DNA of 64,000 nt from Diphasiastrum complanatum (taxonomy: Eukaryota; Streptophyta; Lycopodiopsida; Lycopodiales; Lycopodiaceae), in NCBI GenBank assembly GCA_029204225.1, contig CM055102.1, forward strand, positions 13,761,658 to 13,825,657, given 5' to 3'. This document shows, piece after piece, positions 34,574 through 45,231 of this stretch; within the stretch, counting starts at the first letter, position 1, and each line of letters begins with the position of its first letter. Below the pieces are notes generated by a model. The model was not told the origin of the DNA. It saw only the letters and a list, made by a program, of their open reading frames with translations, and did not search any database. The translations under genes were made by a program, and so were the position numbers.

Positions 34574-35310
34574 TACCTAAGCTTTTGATGCATCTATCAT
34601 CCATAGTTTCAAAATTTTCATGAAAATCAGGATCTAGAGAGTGTTGATTGCATCTCCCTTGATATCTTAGTGATTTTTCGATCAAGAGGGTTCATTATCA
34701 TATGGATCGGACCAGATCTGGTACTGTATGGAATTCAGTGCTCAAACACATGTGAAGGATAGCCAAATTCATTTGGGTGATTCTCTTCCAAGTTAGATCC
34801 AAATTTTGTGCTAGATAGCTTGTTTGAAAGCTAGATTGTCTAGTTTTTGTAGCCATTTGTTTCAATCCATTTCGTGGAGCCAATCAAAAGTTATAAGCTT
34901 TTGAAGAGGGTTATGGAAACTTTGTTTTGATCCATATCTTGATAGTTGGACCAAAAAATTCAAGAAGAGGCTTGCCAATCCCATCTATCTAGTCATCATT
35001 TTGAGGTCATAGCCACATTGTTTCTTACAATTTCATTGTATTAGAGAGATTTGTGAATTCTTTGAGTGTTTTACACGTGCCAAAGATAGTTTGACACAAA
35101 CTTTGCCTATAATCCATCAACTGATGAGAGGTTGATCTAGTTTGAGAGAGATTGGTAGAGCTAGTGAGATCCATATCACAATTTGTTGCAAGATCTTGCA
35201 TAGGAGTTGGTAGTACACCTTTCAAGGATCCTATATGAGAGAGAAACAACATTTATTGTCTCATTACAAGGAGTCTTCACTACTTTTGATGGCATCTATG
35301 GGTTCACCTA

Positions 35311-36260
35311 TTGGAATTTAGGGAAATATTATATACCTTCAACTATTCTATTTTAAAGTTTAGAATGGAGTCAATCTTGACACTCCAAGATGTGATGGAC
35401 ATTGTACTTGGGATTGAGGAGGAGCCTCAAGTTCTTCAAGAAGTACAAAAGCATAAGAAAAGAGCTAGGATGGCTCTCCATTATATCAAGGTGAATGTCT
35501 CTAATGAGATTTTGAGAGAGATTGGTGCTTGTACTTCAGCCAAGGATGTTTGGGATACTCTCAAAGCAATCTATGAGGCCAAAAATAACTCTAGGATCCT
35601 CACTCTTCGAAATCAAATATTTCAAAGTTGTCAAAAGAGTGATGAGAGTGCCACTAATTATGTTTTGAAAGTGAAAGACGTTCATACGGAGCTTGCTTGT
35701 ATTGGAGATTCCATCAAACAAAGTGAGCTAGTCCAAGTCATACTCAATGGCTTGAAGGATGAATATGAGAATCTTGTCCAATCATATGCTATCAAGGAGG
35801 AGCTACCAACCTTGGAGACTTTTCAAGGAGTGCTAATAGCTGATGAAGAATCAAGGCATGAGAACAAGCTATTAAGGATGGACAAATTGTCACTCAATCA
35901 TAATGGTGATGGCAAAGTTCTATTTGCCAAGCACAAAGAGAAGAGCAAAAAGCAACACCAACACTTTTCTAAGGACAAAGCAAAAGACCAAGATGAAGAG
36001 GAGGATGATTCCTCTTGAGATTCTACTTAAAATAAGAAGAAATAAGATGTTAAGTACTTCTTTTGTGGCAAGAAAGGCCACTATGCCACCAATTGCTTCA
36101 AGAAGAAAAACCAATTCAAGCAAGCCAACATCTCTCATGAAAAAGAAGACTTTATTGCAAGTGATGGAAAATGCTCACTTATGGCATCAAGCTTCTCCTC
36201 TTAAACCTTCAAGAAGGATGACTCTTGGTATATTGATAGTGGAGCATCATCTCATATGTG
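35311..36260 (+). pseudogene. Copia gag and start of protease
   Basis: The frame 35,311-36,018 (235 codons) contains KFRMESILTLQDVMDI, KVNVSNEILREIGAC, AKDVWDTLKAIYEAKN and LRNQIFQSCQKSDES. This is the UBN2-type capsid region of copia Gag. After a stop and shift come a knuckle-like KYFFCGKKGHYATNCF (36,052-36,100, first Cys replaced by Tyr) and the protease motif WYIDSGASSHM (36,226-36,258). Homology stops abruptly at about 36,260 and integrase, RT and RNase H are missing, so the element was truncated there. Confidence 0.85.
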
Positions 36261-36730
36261 AAGAATCCAAATTCGTCATAATACAAAATCGACGAATTAT
36301 AAAAAATTTCAAAAAGCATGCAAATTTATACAAGCCAATAGGCAATAGACACACAATAAAATTTTGTATATTAAATGAAATTTTTTACAAAGTACAATTC
36401 AACAGTATCTACTCTACTTCCGATACTTTCTCTAATGAAAGTTGCAACTTAGAATCATGCAACAATTTCCATCTTTCGTATGGATTCAACAGCTCATGGT
36501 TTTCATGCTTATTCAGATCAACGTAAGCAGCATACAATGCAAAATGAGCTGATCTGAGCATGGAATTCACTGGTGCATATTATCTTGCGCTCAAAATTGA
36601 TATTCAGTTCTAGTATCGATCTCAAGCGTCTTCTAATCACAAATTTTTTTGTTTTCATACCCTGCGCTTGGGTTCAAAATCAAATTTTTTTTTTTTCAAA
36701 TTTACTTTTTTTATTTTTATTTTGAGAATG

Positions 36731-37110
36731 ATGGCTAGGACCAAATCCACTACCCGTGCCATAACCACTGTACAGCCATCCCATGTCCGCGTTTCCCCTG
36801 GCACTAGCCATAGACATGGCGGAAAGCAGGTTCGGCTGAGGGAGATTAAAAAACTCCAAAGATCAACTGAACTGTGGATCCATAGAGCTCCTTTCAGCCG
36901 ATCTATCAGGAATGTCACTCTGTCACTTAGGCTAAATGTTCGTTTTGTCATGACAGCCATGCAGGCCTTATAGGGTGCTATAGAAGACTTTATGTTCCAG
37001 TTTTTTGAGGATGCATGTCTTTTGACCGTGCATGTTATGTGTCACCATCATGCCAAAAGATTTCGTCATTCTCAAAAGACTTCGGGACCATTATTCTGGT
37101 CTGCATGTGG
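36731..37110 (+). pseudogene. Divergent histone H3-like pseudogene
   Basis: Starts (M)MARTKSTTR, like the H3 tail ARTKQTAR, but the tail before the core is only about 25 residues instead of 38. The core then follows H3 almost position for position: HRHGGKQVRLREIKK (H3 HRYRPGTVALREIRK), QRSTELWIHRAPFSRSIRN (QKSTELLIRKLPFQRLVRE), an alpha-2 start with RF..TAMQAL, an in-frame TAG at 36,971, then FFEDACLLTVH (LFEDTNLCAIH). After a one-base shift near 37,040, VTIMPKDFVILKRLRDH follows (VTIMPKDIQLARRIRGE). Loop 1 has canonical H3 length, so it is not a typical CENH3, though RSIRNVT recalls CENH3. One stop plus one frameshift make it a pseudogene. No introns are visible, suggesting a retro-copy or intronless parent. 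Confidence 0.8.
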
Positions 37111-37295
37111 ATAATGCCAGCACCTCTAGAGTCCTGCCTCTGGATAGAACAACCTTGCTAACTACCTCTAGGAGGAAAAGGAAACGGCCTGTTCCCAAGA
37201 AAGTTGGATCTCGAAGGCCAGTTGTTTCCAACTTTGTATTTGATCTTGAATATCCACTTGCACAACTAGCAGCATGTGGAAATGCTATTGGTTGA
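37111..37295 (+). pseudogene. Open C-terminal extension of the H3-like frame
   Basis: Canonical H3 ends about 12 residues after VTIMPKD. Here the same frame stays open for 60 further codons (VDNASTSRVLPLDR, a basic RRKRKRPVPKKVG stretch with nuclear-localisation character, then FDLEYPLAQLAA) before a TGA at 37,293. It may be read-through sequence after loss of the original stop, or a real fused tail. Confidence 0.45.
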
Positions 37296-37635
37296 TGAGG
37301 CATGCCCTTCCAACTCATCACTGCCCAAAGAGATCCAAAAATATTGGAAATGAATATGATAGATGGTTGAGATGAGAAAATCGATGTACCATTAATGTAT
37401 ATGCATTGTCAAATCATGGTTAACTAAAGTTAATTCGTGGCGCCAAATAGATCAGTATTTCAAATTTACGCCAACACATATTTTCAGATTCATGGCTGTT
37501 TGTCTACGCATATTTTCAGATTCATAGTTCAGTGTTTCAGATTTTTGCCTGCACATTACAAATGGTGCCATCAAGAAAGCCGTGCTCCTTAATCGACTCT
37601 GTGTTTCTATTCAACAAGAAATATGATAATGCATT

Positions 37636-39052
37636 ATGAGTGCAAAGAAAATATTCAAAAAACTCTTGGGTTTTGATGCATCCATCATCGAGAGAAGCAT
37701 TTTGAAAAAGCAAAAGGCCAAAACTATCATTTCTATCTTATTGGAAGGCCAGAGGAACATCATCAGGAGGAAAATCTGGATTTCTATCTTTTGGATTTTA
37801 GAACATCATCAGGAGGAAAATCTTTCTAGTCCAACATGTATGTATGCATTCAGAGATAAATGTGCAAGGATTTAACCATCAGGATCACAAAAAAAGCAAC
37901 TGTGAGTATTAATATTTTTGATACTTTGATTTTTGTCATGGCATAAATATCTAATAGTAAACTTGCCAATCTTATCATTTTTTTCTTGCAGATTTATATC
38001 CATCCAACGTAAATGAATGGGAGCTCAGTGGATCTCTAGCAGGTGTGTTAGATGTTATTCACACTGATATTTGACAGCTGCAATATCGAGGTAGAACTGC
38101 AAAAGATCTAGTTGATAGTGAGATTTTTTTTTATAAATCAATGTACATTTCTGATACAAAAAGAGATTTTGGACAAATAGTCCCAATTTCATTACCTAGT
38201 TTTGAAAGTGATGAATGGATTGCACCAGATGCTGCAGTTTTAGAATCATTTCGTTGCAAGATATATAATGATGTAAAAAATTCATCAAAGATAAGCACGA
38301 GATAAAAAACAGTCAGATTGAATTGGTTTATTTCCTTGAATATATTTGTGGATTTCTTTTCAAGTGTCAACGTACACAAAACTCTAACAATGTGTGTATG
38401 CAAAAAATTTTCAAATAGTTTATTATATGAACTTATGGATGAAGGCTAGGACAAAAGATCAGATGGAGAATTATATGTAGAATTAAAATGTCTGCCATGT
38501 GCTTCCATTATCAAATTGAAAAACAAATGTTGACCTTATGCTTCCATTATCAAAGATGGAAAAAAAATAAAGGTAAATGGGTGCCACTCGATCAAGACTT
38601 GGAAGCCAGTGGACATTCAATACGAAAAAATATTGAAATTATATACAATATTGCCGTTTTGACATGTGTTGAGGTGAAAGAAGATTGAAGTCTAAATTAC
38701 ATCAGGCGAGAACTATTGCTCCTACAAGATGATGTACTTTCAAATTTTAGATTCATTTTCAATGGTAAACTCGTAAGTAACTATAAACATTCGATTATTT
38801 ATGAATAGTTTCAATCAAAACTTTCTAATACAATCTCTGTACTAATTGTAACTCACTTTGTATTAGTTTTATGCAGATACGTAAAAGACATGAGCTCGAG
38901 ATCAAATATTGGCGAAACAATTCAACTTATGGAAGAACACTGAGATTCACTATCAGCAAATACATGCCAATCATCATGTCTTTTCATCAATATAGAAAAT
39001 TACATTCCAGTATTACACTATGGACACAACCTGATTATAAGAATCTATATTG
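37636..39052 (+). pseudogene. Unrecognised intron-bearing relic
   Basis: Several exon-like blocks share strand and order. They are 37,636-37,875 (MSAKKIFKKLLGFD...); about 37,992-38,303 (preceded by TTTTTTTCTTGCAG; includes ELSGSLAGVLDVIHTDI, one stop, RTAKDLVDSEIFFYKSMY, WIAPDAAVLESFRCKI); 38,488-38,772 (GKWVPLDQDLEASGHS..., one stop, NFRFIFNGKL, then a GTAAGT donor); and 38,878-39,052 (after TTTTATGCAG; IRKRHELEIKYWRNN...). The splice signals and good codon continuity suggest a former spliced gene, either host or captured. I recognise no family. The in-frame stops indicate decay. Confidence 0.45.
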
Positions 39053-39512
39053 ATATCAATAAAAATCTCATAAACAGGTTGTTTACATGAAAAATTGTAT
39101 TTTTTTTTTGATGTATTTCTATTTACAAATGGATTTCTATTAAGTAAATTTTTCTATATTCTTAGTATCAGTATTAAGAATTGATAAGACAACAGTTCCC
39201 TCTTCTATAATCTCACCTTCCTCTGTTTCGGGAAGGACTTCTATGCCTTTTAAGGCAAGAGGCATCTCTGCTATAATATAGCCTTCCTCTATATTGGGAA
39301 GGACTTCTATTTCTTTTTTATCATATATAACAATATCTGCATCCCGAGCAATCTGAAAGGTTGTTAAGACAGGAGCAGCTTGTTTTCGAGGCCCTTGATT
39401 TTAGGTGGAACGCTTACACCGTTTTGTACATAGGTTTTGATCAACTCTTGTCGAAATCTATATACATCGTCAAGAGTATACGGCTCAAGAGTGAACTGTC
39501 ATCACAAAACAC
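39053..39512. other. No gene recognised
   Basis: Contains a two-copy imperfect tandem repeat (TCTCACCTTCCTCTGTTTCGGGAAGG and its partner about 60 bp on, around 39,205-39,315). It may be decayed copia pol upstream of the RT at 39,513. Confidence 0.4.
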
Positions 39513-40871
39513 GTGAATCAACAAATTACAAACAATGATAGTAGTATCAATAGAAAGAAATCTCAACTTGTCGCTAGAATATTTTCTCAAATTTTCAATA
39601 TCGACTACAATAAGACTTTTAGTCTTGTGTCTCCAATCAAAACACTTTTATCATATGTTATTACAACCAATATGGAGATAAATCAAATGTATGTACAAAT
39701 AGCCTATCTTGATGGAGTTATTGAAGAAGATATTTACATATCCAACCCAAGGGATATGTACTCAAAGGTAAGCATAATCATGTATGCAAACTTCATAAAG
39801 CACTTTATGGCTTGAAGCAATCTGCTAGAGGTTGGTTTCAAAGGATCAATACTTTTCTTATAGAACATGGTTATGATCCAAACATTTCAGATTCGAATGT
39901 CTACTTCAAATCAGTACAACATTCTTTTATTATTATTACTTTGTACGTGGATGATGCACTGCTCTTCAGCAACAATGTCAAACTGATAAAAGATGCGAAG
40001 AAGATTGGTGTCTTCAAAATTCGACATGACATATATCGGTGAATTTCACGACTGCCTAGGCATTCAAATCCATAGAAACAAAGAGCAAACCCATGGACCC
40101 AAGACTCAGATTGTCGAAAGACCAATGTCTTCACACAAAAGAGAAAAAGAACAGATGAGAGGATACCCATGTCATTCGATAATAGGTACTCTCATGTATG
40201 TGATGATCTACACCAAGCCATACATAATTTTTGCAATTAGTTCCTAAGCCAATACATGGCTAACCCGGGTATTATACATTGGAACGTTCTATCAAAGTCA
40301 TGGAATACATTCGAGGTGCTACTATGGGTCAATACATATGCTACTATGGATCAATACATATGTTATCGACAATTCGACAATGACAAATTCAGCATTTTGA
40401 GTGGCTATTTGGATGCAAATTGGGCAGGAGACGTAGACACTCGTAGATCCACATCTAGATTTACATTCCTCCTCAACAATGATCTAATTTCATGGAACAG
40501 CTCAAGCAAACCTCAATAGCTCCATCATCCACAAAATAAGAGTATATTGTTGCCTCTCAAGCAACAAAGTAGTGTGATTGAGAAACTTACTATCGAATGT
40601 TTGTTTCAAACAATATGATATGACAATCATCTTTTGTCATAATCAAAGTGCTATTGCTTTATCAGCCAACCCCAGATTTCATTCCAAGAGTAAGCACATT
40701 GATATCAAGTATCACTATGTCAGAATCAAAGTTTTCAATAAAGAGGTAACCGTTGGAATACTATCAAACGCAATACATCACAACATACATTTTTACAAAG
40801 ACGTTGGGTGTGATGCACATCAGAGACTTTGTGCAATGCTAAAATTGAAGATTAAAGCTTTCATGGATTTA
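39513..40871 (+). pseudogene. Copia RT and RNase H, heavily frameshifted
   Basis: The RT starts KKSQLVARIFSQIFNIDYNKTFSLVSPI, abbreviated here: the pattern is K.RLVAKGF.Q..GIDY.ETFSPV. QMYVQIAYLDGVIEEDIY (motif A region) follows, then, after a shift, ARGWFQRIN and IITLYVDDALLFS (YVDD). The DMTYIGEFHDCLGIQI block follows. RNase H is seen as GYLDANWAGDVDTRRSTSR, NDLISWNSS, CHNQSAIALSANP.FH and KSKHIDIKYHYVR. It ends just before the polypurine tract at 40,876. Integrase and gag are not adjacent. Confidence 0.85.
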
Positions 40872-40875
40872 GATT

Positions 40876-41570
40876 AAGGGGGGTGTTGGATTATATTCTC
40901 ATTCCTCAACATTCAATCTGATTATTAATCTAAATCCATTCAATTATGCAGTTGTTGCAATTTTACGTGCCTTTGTGCAAAAATACTCGAAAAAGGTTGA
41001 CAAGCAAATTCGACATCGACAACGATAACTATCGATAGGGGTCAAACTATTGCATGATAACAAAACATATTACCACTTGTTTTAAAGCTAACTGCTTGTT
41101 CTAATTATTGCTAGCAATGAACCAATGTGTAACCTAATTGGATAAGTGACAATACAATATGGGTAAGTGCTAATTGCTAAGTATATTTGACATTTCTAAT
41201 TAGTATAAATAATTGATCATTTCTCAATTCAAAGTGCCTAATATAATGACTTGATTAATGAAGTATTGCTAGTAGCCCTTCACTGCTTATTTTTAACGAA
41301 AGTATATCAGATAGAGACGACAATCAAGTGATCATAGTTGTTTCGAATATGCGGTTGCATCCGCAATTGTTTTGTGCTTGCTATTCCTCTTATTTGTACA
41401 TGCTATTTACTGAATACAATTCTGTAGTCTTATTTCATTTAATATCATGTCAAAATGAATGTATGCTTTTTTGATAAACTATTATCTATTTTGATCTCTT
41501 ATTGATTTGTCTGATGTATCAAATACTTTTGCATTAATTCTTAAGATCCATAGGTAGGAACTTTCAATAC
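40876..41570 (+). mobile_element. Copia polypurine tract (40,876-40,883) and 3' LTR (end uncertain)
   Basis: GATTAAGGGGGGG stands directly before TGTTGGATTATATTC at 40,884, the standard polypurine tract to LTR start transition, right after the RNase H relic. The LTR end could not be fixed; the segment up to about 41,570 is uniform AT-rich non-coding sequence and the right boundary is a guess. Confidence 0.55.
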
Positions 41571-41829
41571 ATTGTTAACCTCCCTTGAGAAGATCAACCT
41601 CATGAAAAATCTGGAGCCATTGATGCCTAGATAAAACAAATGAAAAAATAAATAAATATACAAAAACCAAAGAATGCGTTAACCTCCGCGGTTTAGACAC
41701 CAGTCCACTTTTGGATCCTATGCTAAGGCGCATGACACTCTTAGTTGATTAAATCCTCACTTCTAGATTGGATTTGCCCTCTCCTCATGCATTGAAATAG
41801 AATTCGTGAAGGATTCTAGGTTTCATACT

Positions 41830-41945
41830 ACCTCTTAGCACATCCCATGCCTCCCTTGGTTCATTTATGTGTGCAATCACATGGTCTTTCACGTATAGAT
41901 TAATGGTGGTCAAGGCCCTTCTCGCCTTTTTGTTATAGGCTTCAC
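41830..41945 (-). pseudogene. Copia gag fragment
   Basis: On the minus strand: KKARRALTTINLYVKDHVIAHI, abbreviated, followed by NEPREAWDVLRG. This is the same gag block as at 20,865-21,212 (LLVKDHV..HI...TA...W) and 35,480-35,570. About 40 codons only, isolated. Confidence 0.6.
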
Positions 41946-42978
41946 ATAATCTTCAACCAATGAATGAAATGCTTTGCCCTTAATTACCTCCCAAAGGTCC
42001 TTTTTCTTACAAATATTTTTGAGCATGAGCTTTCAAACACAATAATTGGACACTCCATCAATAATTGCCTCTTCCAATAGAACGTCTTCCATGTTAGACA
42101 TAGCTCCAAAGAATCACTCACAAACATTCAAAAAATTGTTTTTTAATACAAAAGAAACGCAATTCCACACACCTATCTTACGTCTTACCAACACCGAATT
42201 TGGCTTTAAACGATTTCATTGGCTTTAAAAACCACTAAATTTGTTACTATTGAGCATTACTAGTTCCAAGCTCTATATGGTGCAAACAGAGCTTCTCCTT
42301 GAAAAATAACTCTTCTTTTTTTTTCACTATTAGAGGATTCACCAACAAGCGGCTGCCAAAAATTTGGTCAATTTTGACCCAAAAAAACCACTTCTATTAA
42401 GAATTAATGAATTAGACAAGGAAATGAATGAGAACTTTCATTTGAAATTTCTAAAGTGACTTTGAACCTTCCTGCATGTTGGACCCCTTTAAGAATTCGG
42501 ACATGAAGCTTTCTAAAGAAAATTCTTGAAAAACTCCCCTTCAATTGTTCAAGACACTATTTCTCTCCTGCAGCTAAATGCTTAGAGATTACAACAACTT
42601 AAAAAGCAAACTTACAATCTGTAAAAAAACAGACGATAAATTCTAACTTATTGTATGCATAAAATAGATCCCAACATAAATATCATATTGCACATGAAAT
42701 TAGAATTAGTGCATACCTTTTTTTGCAGCTTCTTGCTAATGCTAACAATAGAGAACGAGGAAACTTCAGCACTGCTATTATGTACGAAATTCAAGGAGTT
42801 TTATTTAAGGCATGCCTACAAAACCAAGTAATTCTGAAAATAAATGTGGAAATCAATTTCTGAAACATCAGAAATCTACCCATAATCTCTAAAGAATACC
42901 CTTACATGCAACTTTATTGAACAACATTCCACCTTGGCTATAAGTTTTATGAGCCTTAATCATACACGGTTTGCATAC
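41946..42978. other. Presumed SAP18 intron 2 (proximal part)
   Basis: AT-rich non-coding sequence directly downstream (minus strand) of the SAP18 exon 2 donor GTATGC. The expected third exon (GGHH..ED, then IYTWKDA) was not found here or further left in the window. A pseudo-exon with flanking splice-like signals lies at about 42,722-42,815 but does not encode SAP18 sequence. Confidence 0.4.
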
Positions 42979-43232
42979 CTTGGTAAAGACACGTAAGAGG
43001 AGAGGACAAGTCTGTACTTCAAACAAAAATAGTCAACACTACATCAAAATTGAAAGTATATGTGAATGCAACTTCCATGAAAGCTTGAGAATATGGATAT
43101 GTTGGTTTTTACAAATACCTTCTCGCGATCGACGATGATCGGAGGAGCTGGCCCAGATGAATTGCGAGGAGGAGCCAGCAATGGGATTCTGGGAGGCCTG
43201 GATTGCACGTCTGCTGCTGCAGCCGATGACAT
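42979..43232 (-). CDS. SAP18: SAP18 homologue, first two coding exons
   Basis: Histone deacetylase complex subunit SAP18, which bridges Sin3-type complexes and splicing-associated ASAP complexes in the nucleus. Exon 1 (43,232-43,119) encodes MSSAAAADVQSRPPR, a Pro-rich stretch, and ends VDREK. A 107-bp intron (43,118-43,012, GT...AG) follows. Exon 2 (43,011-42,979, 33 nt) encodes TCPLLLRVFTK and ends at a GTATGC donor. Proline-rich tail, DREK, TCPLLLRVFTK is the diagnostic start of eukaryotic SAP18, and both junctions are in phase. The remaining ~105 residues (ubiquitin-like fold with IYTWKDA and FAFVYP) are not found; they lie beyond a long intron or are lost. No stop or frameshift in what is present. 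Confidence 0.85.
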
Positions 43233-43261
43233 CTTCCTACTGCTTCTAACTTGCAACTGAA

Positions 43262-43865
43262 AATAAATAACTTGCAAATGTAGTTGTATGAAAAGTTAGA
43301 TGTCAACTCTGGAACGCCAGCATAGGTGTGTCCACTCCAAAGGCCACTGCTTCAGTATTTCGTGGTTGCGTTCCACAAACGCACGATTTTAGATGTCTGA
43401 AACATCCGATTGGAGAAACGACCCTCAGCTGGATCAACAAGGGACTTGGACGAGATTAGATTTGTTCCCACATCAAAGTTCATGCTTGGCACACAAGTAT
43501 CTGTGGGTGATCGAAGCTTTGCCATATTGCTCTCCCTGTGATGTGGGCGACAATAAGCTTCCCGCTTTTTTCTATCAGCATTGAGGTGATGTTCATTCCA
43601 CTTGTACCACTCATCCAGACAGTTGTTTGATCAGGATTACAGATGAATAAGTTGCCATCTCTGGATAATCTCAAGAATGCACCATCCCTGGCAAGCTTGT
43701 TTTTGTTAGCCACCCAAACATGCGCGATGATCGGAATTTTGAAATAAGATATTCCCAAATAGTTTCGATGGCACTTGCTCTGAAGCAAAACCAGAATCCG
43801 GAAACACATTTCCAGCCACCACTAGAACCAGCAAACTATAGACGTAGCCACTTTCATGGATCATT
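43262..43865 (-). pseudogene. G-type (S-locus) lectin receptor-like kinase, N-terminal fragment
   Basis: On the minus strand the frame 43,809-43,480 reads YLGISYFKIPI..HVWVANKNK, RDGAFLRLSRDGNLFICNPDQTTVW and GRAIWQSFDHP. These are the bulb-type mannose-binding lectin domain blocks (VWVANR..P, L.L..DGNL.L, IWQSFD.PTD). After a shift, sequence like TLVPSMNFDVG, then WNATTKY, a stop, SSGLWSGHTYAGVPELTSN and FSYNY gives the S-locus glycoprotein region (family: SSGPWNG..F.GVPEM). Homology ends near 43,262, about 30 bp before the SAP18 start codon. EGF/PAN, transmembrane and kinase parts are missing. A possible start lies near 43,860 (MKVATSIVCWF, then a stop). Confidence 0.8.
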
Positions 43866-44981
43866 GATGCAGGTATTAGGAAGATTTTTAAGGAAATAGG
43901 CTCAAGAAAACATCATAATGGATTGCCTACGAATCTGAGAAGTTATTTTCCTACCTACTAATCCGCGCTCTTATTGTCTGCACATATACACTGATAATAG
44001 ACAGTGTGGCTGCACGAAGTACTATCACTTCAAACAAACAGTGACAGCCTCAAAACGCTGCAAACCGAGGAGAGGATCTGTTTTTGTGCTCTTATTGTCT
44101 GCGTATATGCGCTCTTGATGATGGAAAGCATGGCTGCATGAAGTACTATCACTTTAAACACTTCAAACAAACTGTGAAGGCTTCACAACGCCGCAAACCA
44201 ACGAGAGAATTTGTTTTGATCACAGAATCAAAAGCCCAAAAATGAGAGTAAAAGCAAGCAGCAGACTGAATCCGTTGTAGAACGTGACCCCTGATCCACG
44301 TGGCTGACATGCACAGCTTCCACGTATTAAATCATTATTTCTTATTCTCCAAAATAAAACCAATATAAGTTCGACATGGTTCGTTCTGCTCTCAGAAAGG
44401 GCACAACACAACCGTAGGCTAAAATTGTAAAAAGTATGCCACCACCAACAACTCATAGATACTGTAATGAATGGCCTGCAAATTGACCAAGAATTGGATT
44501 CGTTTTTACCTATCACTCGGATCATCTTGCTTTATCCAAATACTATGCTAAAACCTTCGTTCTGATCCTCAAAACGATTCACTTGTCTCTCTGCCACCTA
44601 CATGCTCTAATACCACTAAGAAAACATTGTTATGTGATGTTCCACTCACCTACATGTTTAGATCATCAAAGAATTAGCAATGCACTAATTTGGCCAAAAC
44701 ACACACACACATAGCATGACAAATCGCTAGCAGGACCAAGTCCTGACCCCTATGCCAATATGCAACACATGGCATGACTATCTTGGACCCAGACTGTCTA
44801 AAAAGCATTGTACTGATGGATTATGGCATCATAGTACAACTAAGCTTATAATCCAACCATAGAACCAATGAACCGTGACGGTTCACCATGGCTCTTGGAA
44901 CCGTACAGTGAACATAAGGTTCACAAAGTTTGGTTCCAAGAACCCTGGTGAACTGTGGTAATTAATTTTTTTTTTTTTTAC
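43866..44981. other. No gene recognised; contains a tandem duplication
   Basis: Upstream of the receptor-kinase relic. The minus frame at 44,220-44,525 ends in a hydrophobic stretch (FYNGFSLLLAFTLIFGLLIL) but has no other feature. TGGTATTAGAGC on the minus strand near 44,606 is one base from a copia primer site, with no LTR recognised beside it. Confidence 0.4.
43969..44219. repeat. Two-copy tandem duplication, about 125 bp per unit
   Basis: Both copies start CTCTTATTGTCTGC(A/G)(C/T)ATAT, continue GTGGCTGCA or ATGGCTGCA, then GAAGTACTATCACTT, and end CGCAAACC(G/A)A. Copy 1 is about 43,969-44,089 and copy 2 about 44,090-44,219, with several substitutions and a short insertion. Confidence 0.85.
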
Positions 44982-45101
44982 TTCCATGAGTGCCAAAAAC
45001 AGTGAAATGAGGGCAAAAACAATGAGTGCCACGAGTGCCAAAAACAGTGACTGCCAAAAACAATGAGTGCCAAAAAATAGTGAGTGCCAAAAACAGTGAA
45101 G
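44982..45101. repeat. Minisatellite of GAGTGCCAAAAACAGT units
   Basis: Six or more imperfect copies of (T)GAGTGCCAAAAACAGTGA, 16-20 bp apart, some with AAT for CAG. It lies immediately left of the long hairpin. Confidence 0.85.
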
Positions 45102-45111
45102 AGGCAGGGAA

Positions 45112-45231
45112 GCTTTCTTGAAGAGAATCAAACATGTACTGAATATAAAAATATATTCCCTTCCTCATGCATTGAATAGGAAGGGAATATATTTTTGTAT
45201 TCAGTACATGTTTGATTCTCTCAAAGAAAGC
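45112..45231. repeat. Near-perfect 54-bp-arm hairpin with about 12-nt loop
   Basis: The left arm (45,112-45,165, starting GCTTTCTTGAAGAGAATC) is the reverse complement of the right arm (45,178-45,231) with only about two or three mismatches. The loop is CATGCATTGAAT. Transcription of either strand would give a stable ~120-nt stem-loop. It could be a young MITE or foldback element, or a precursor of small RNAs; no target or mature sequence is known to me. Confidence 0.85.

Noticed and set aside
36731-37110. Calling the H3-like pseudogene a CENH3 outright
   Set aside because: Loop 1 has canonical H3 length and the typical CENH3 insertion is absent, so only a divergent H3 origin is claimed.
44220-44525. 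Minus-strand frame ending in a hydrophobic stretch, possible GPI-anchored or membrane protein
   Set aside because: No start-side features or family motif; one hydrophobic segment in AT-rich DNA is weak evidence.
44600-44615. Minus-strand TGGTATTAGAGC as a copia primer site
   Set aside because: One mismatch and no LTR boundaries in the flank.
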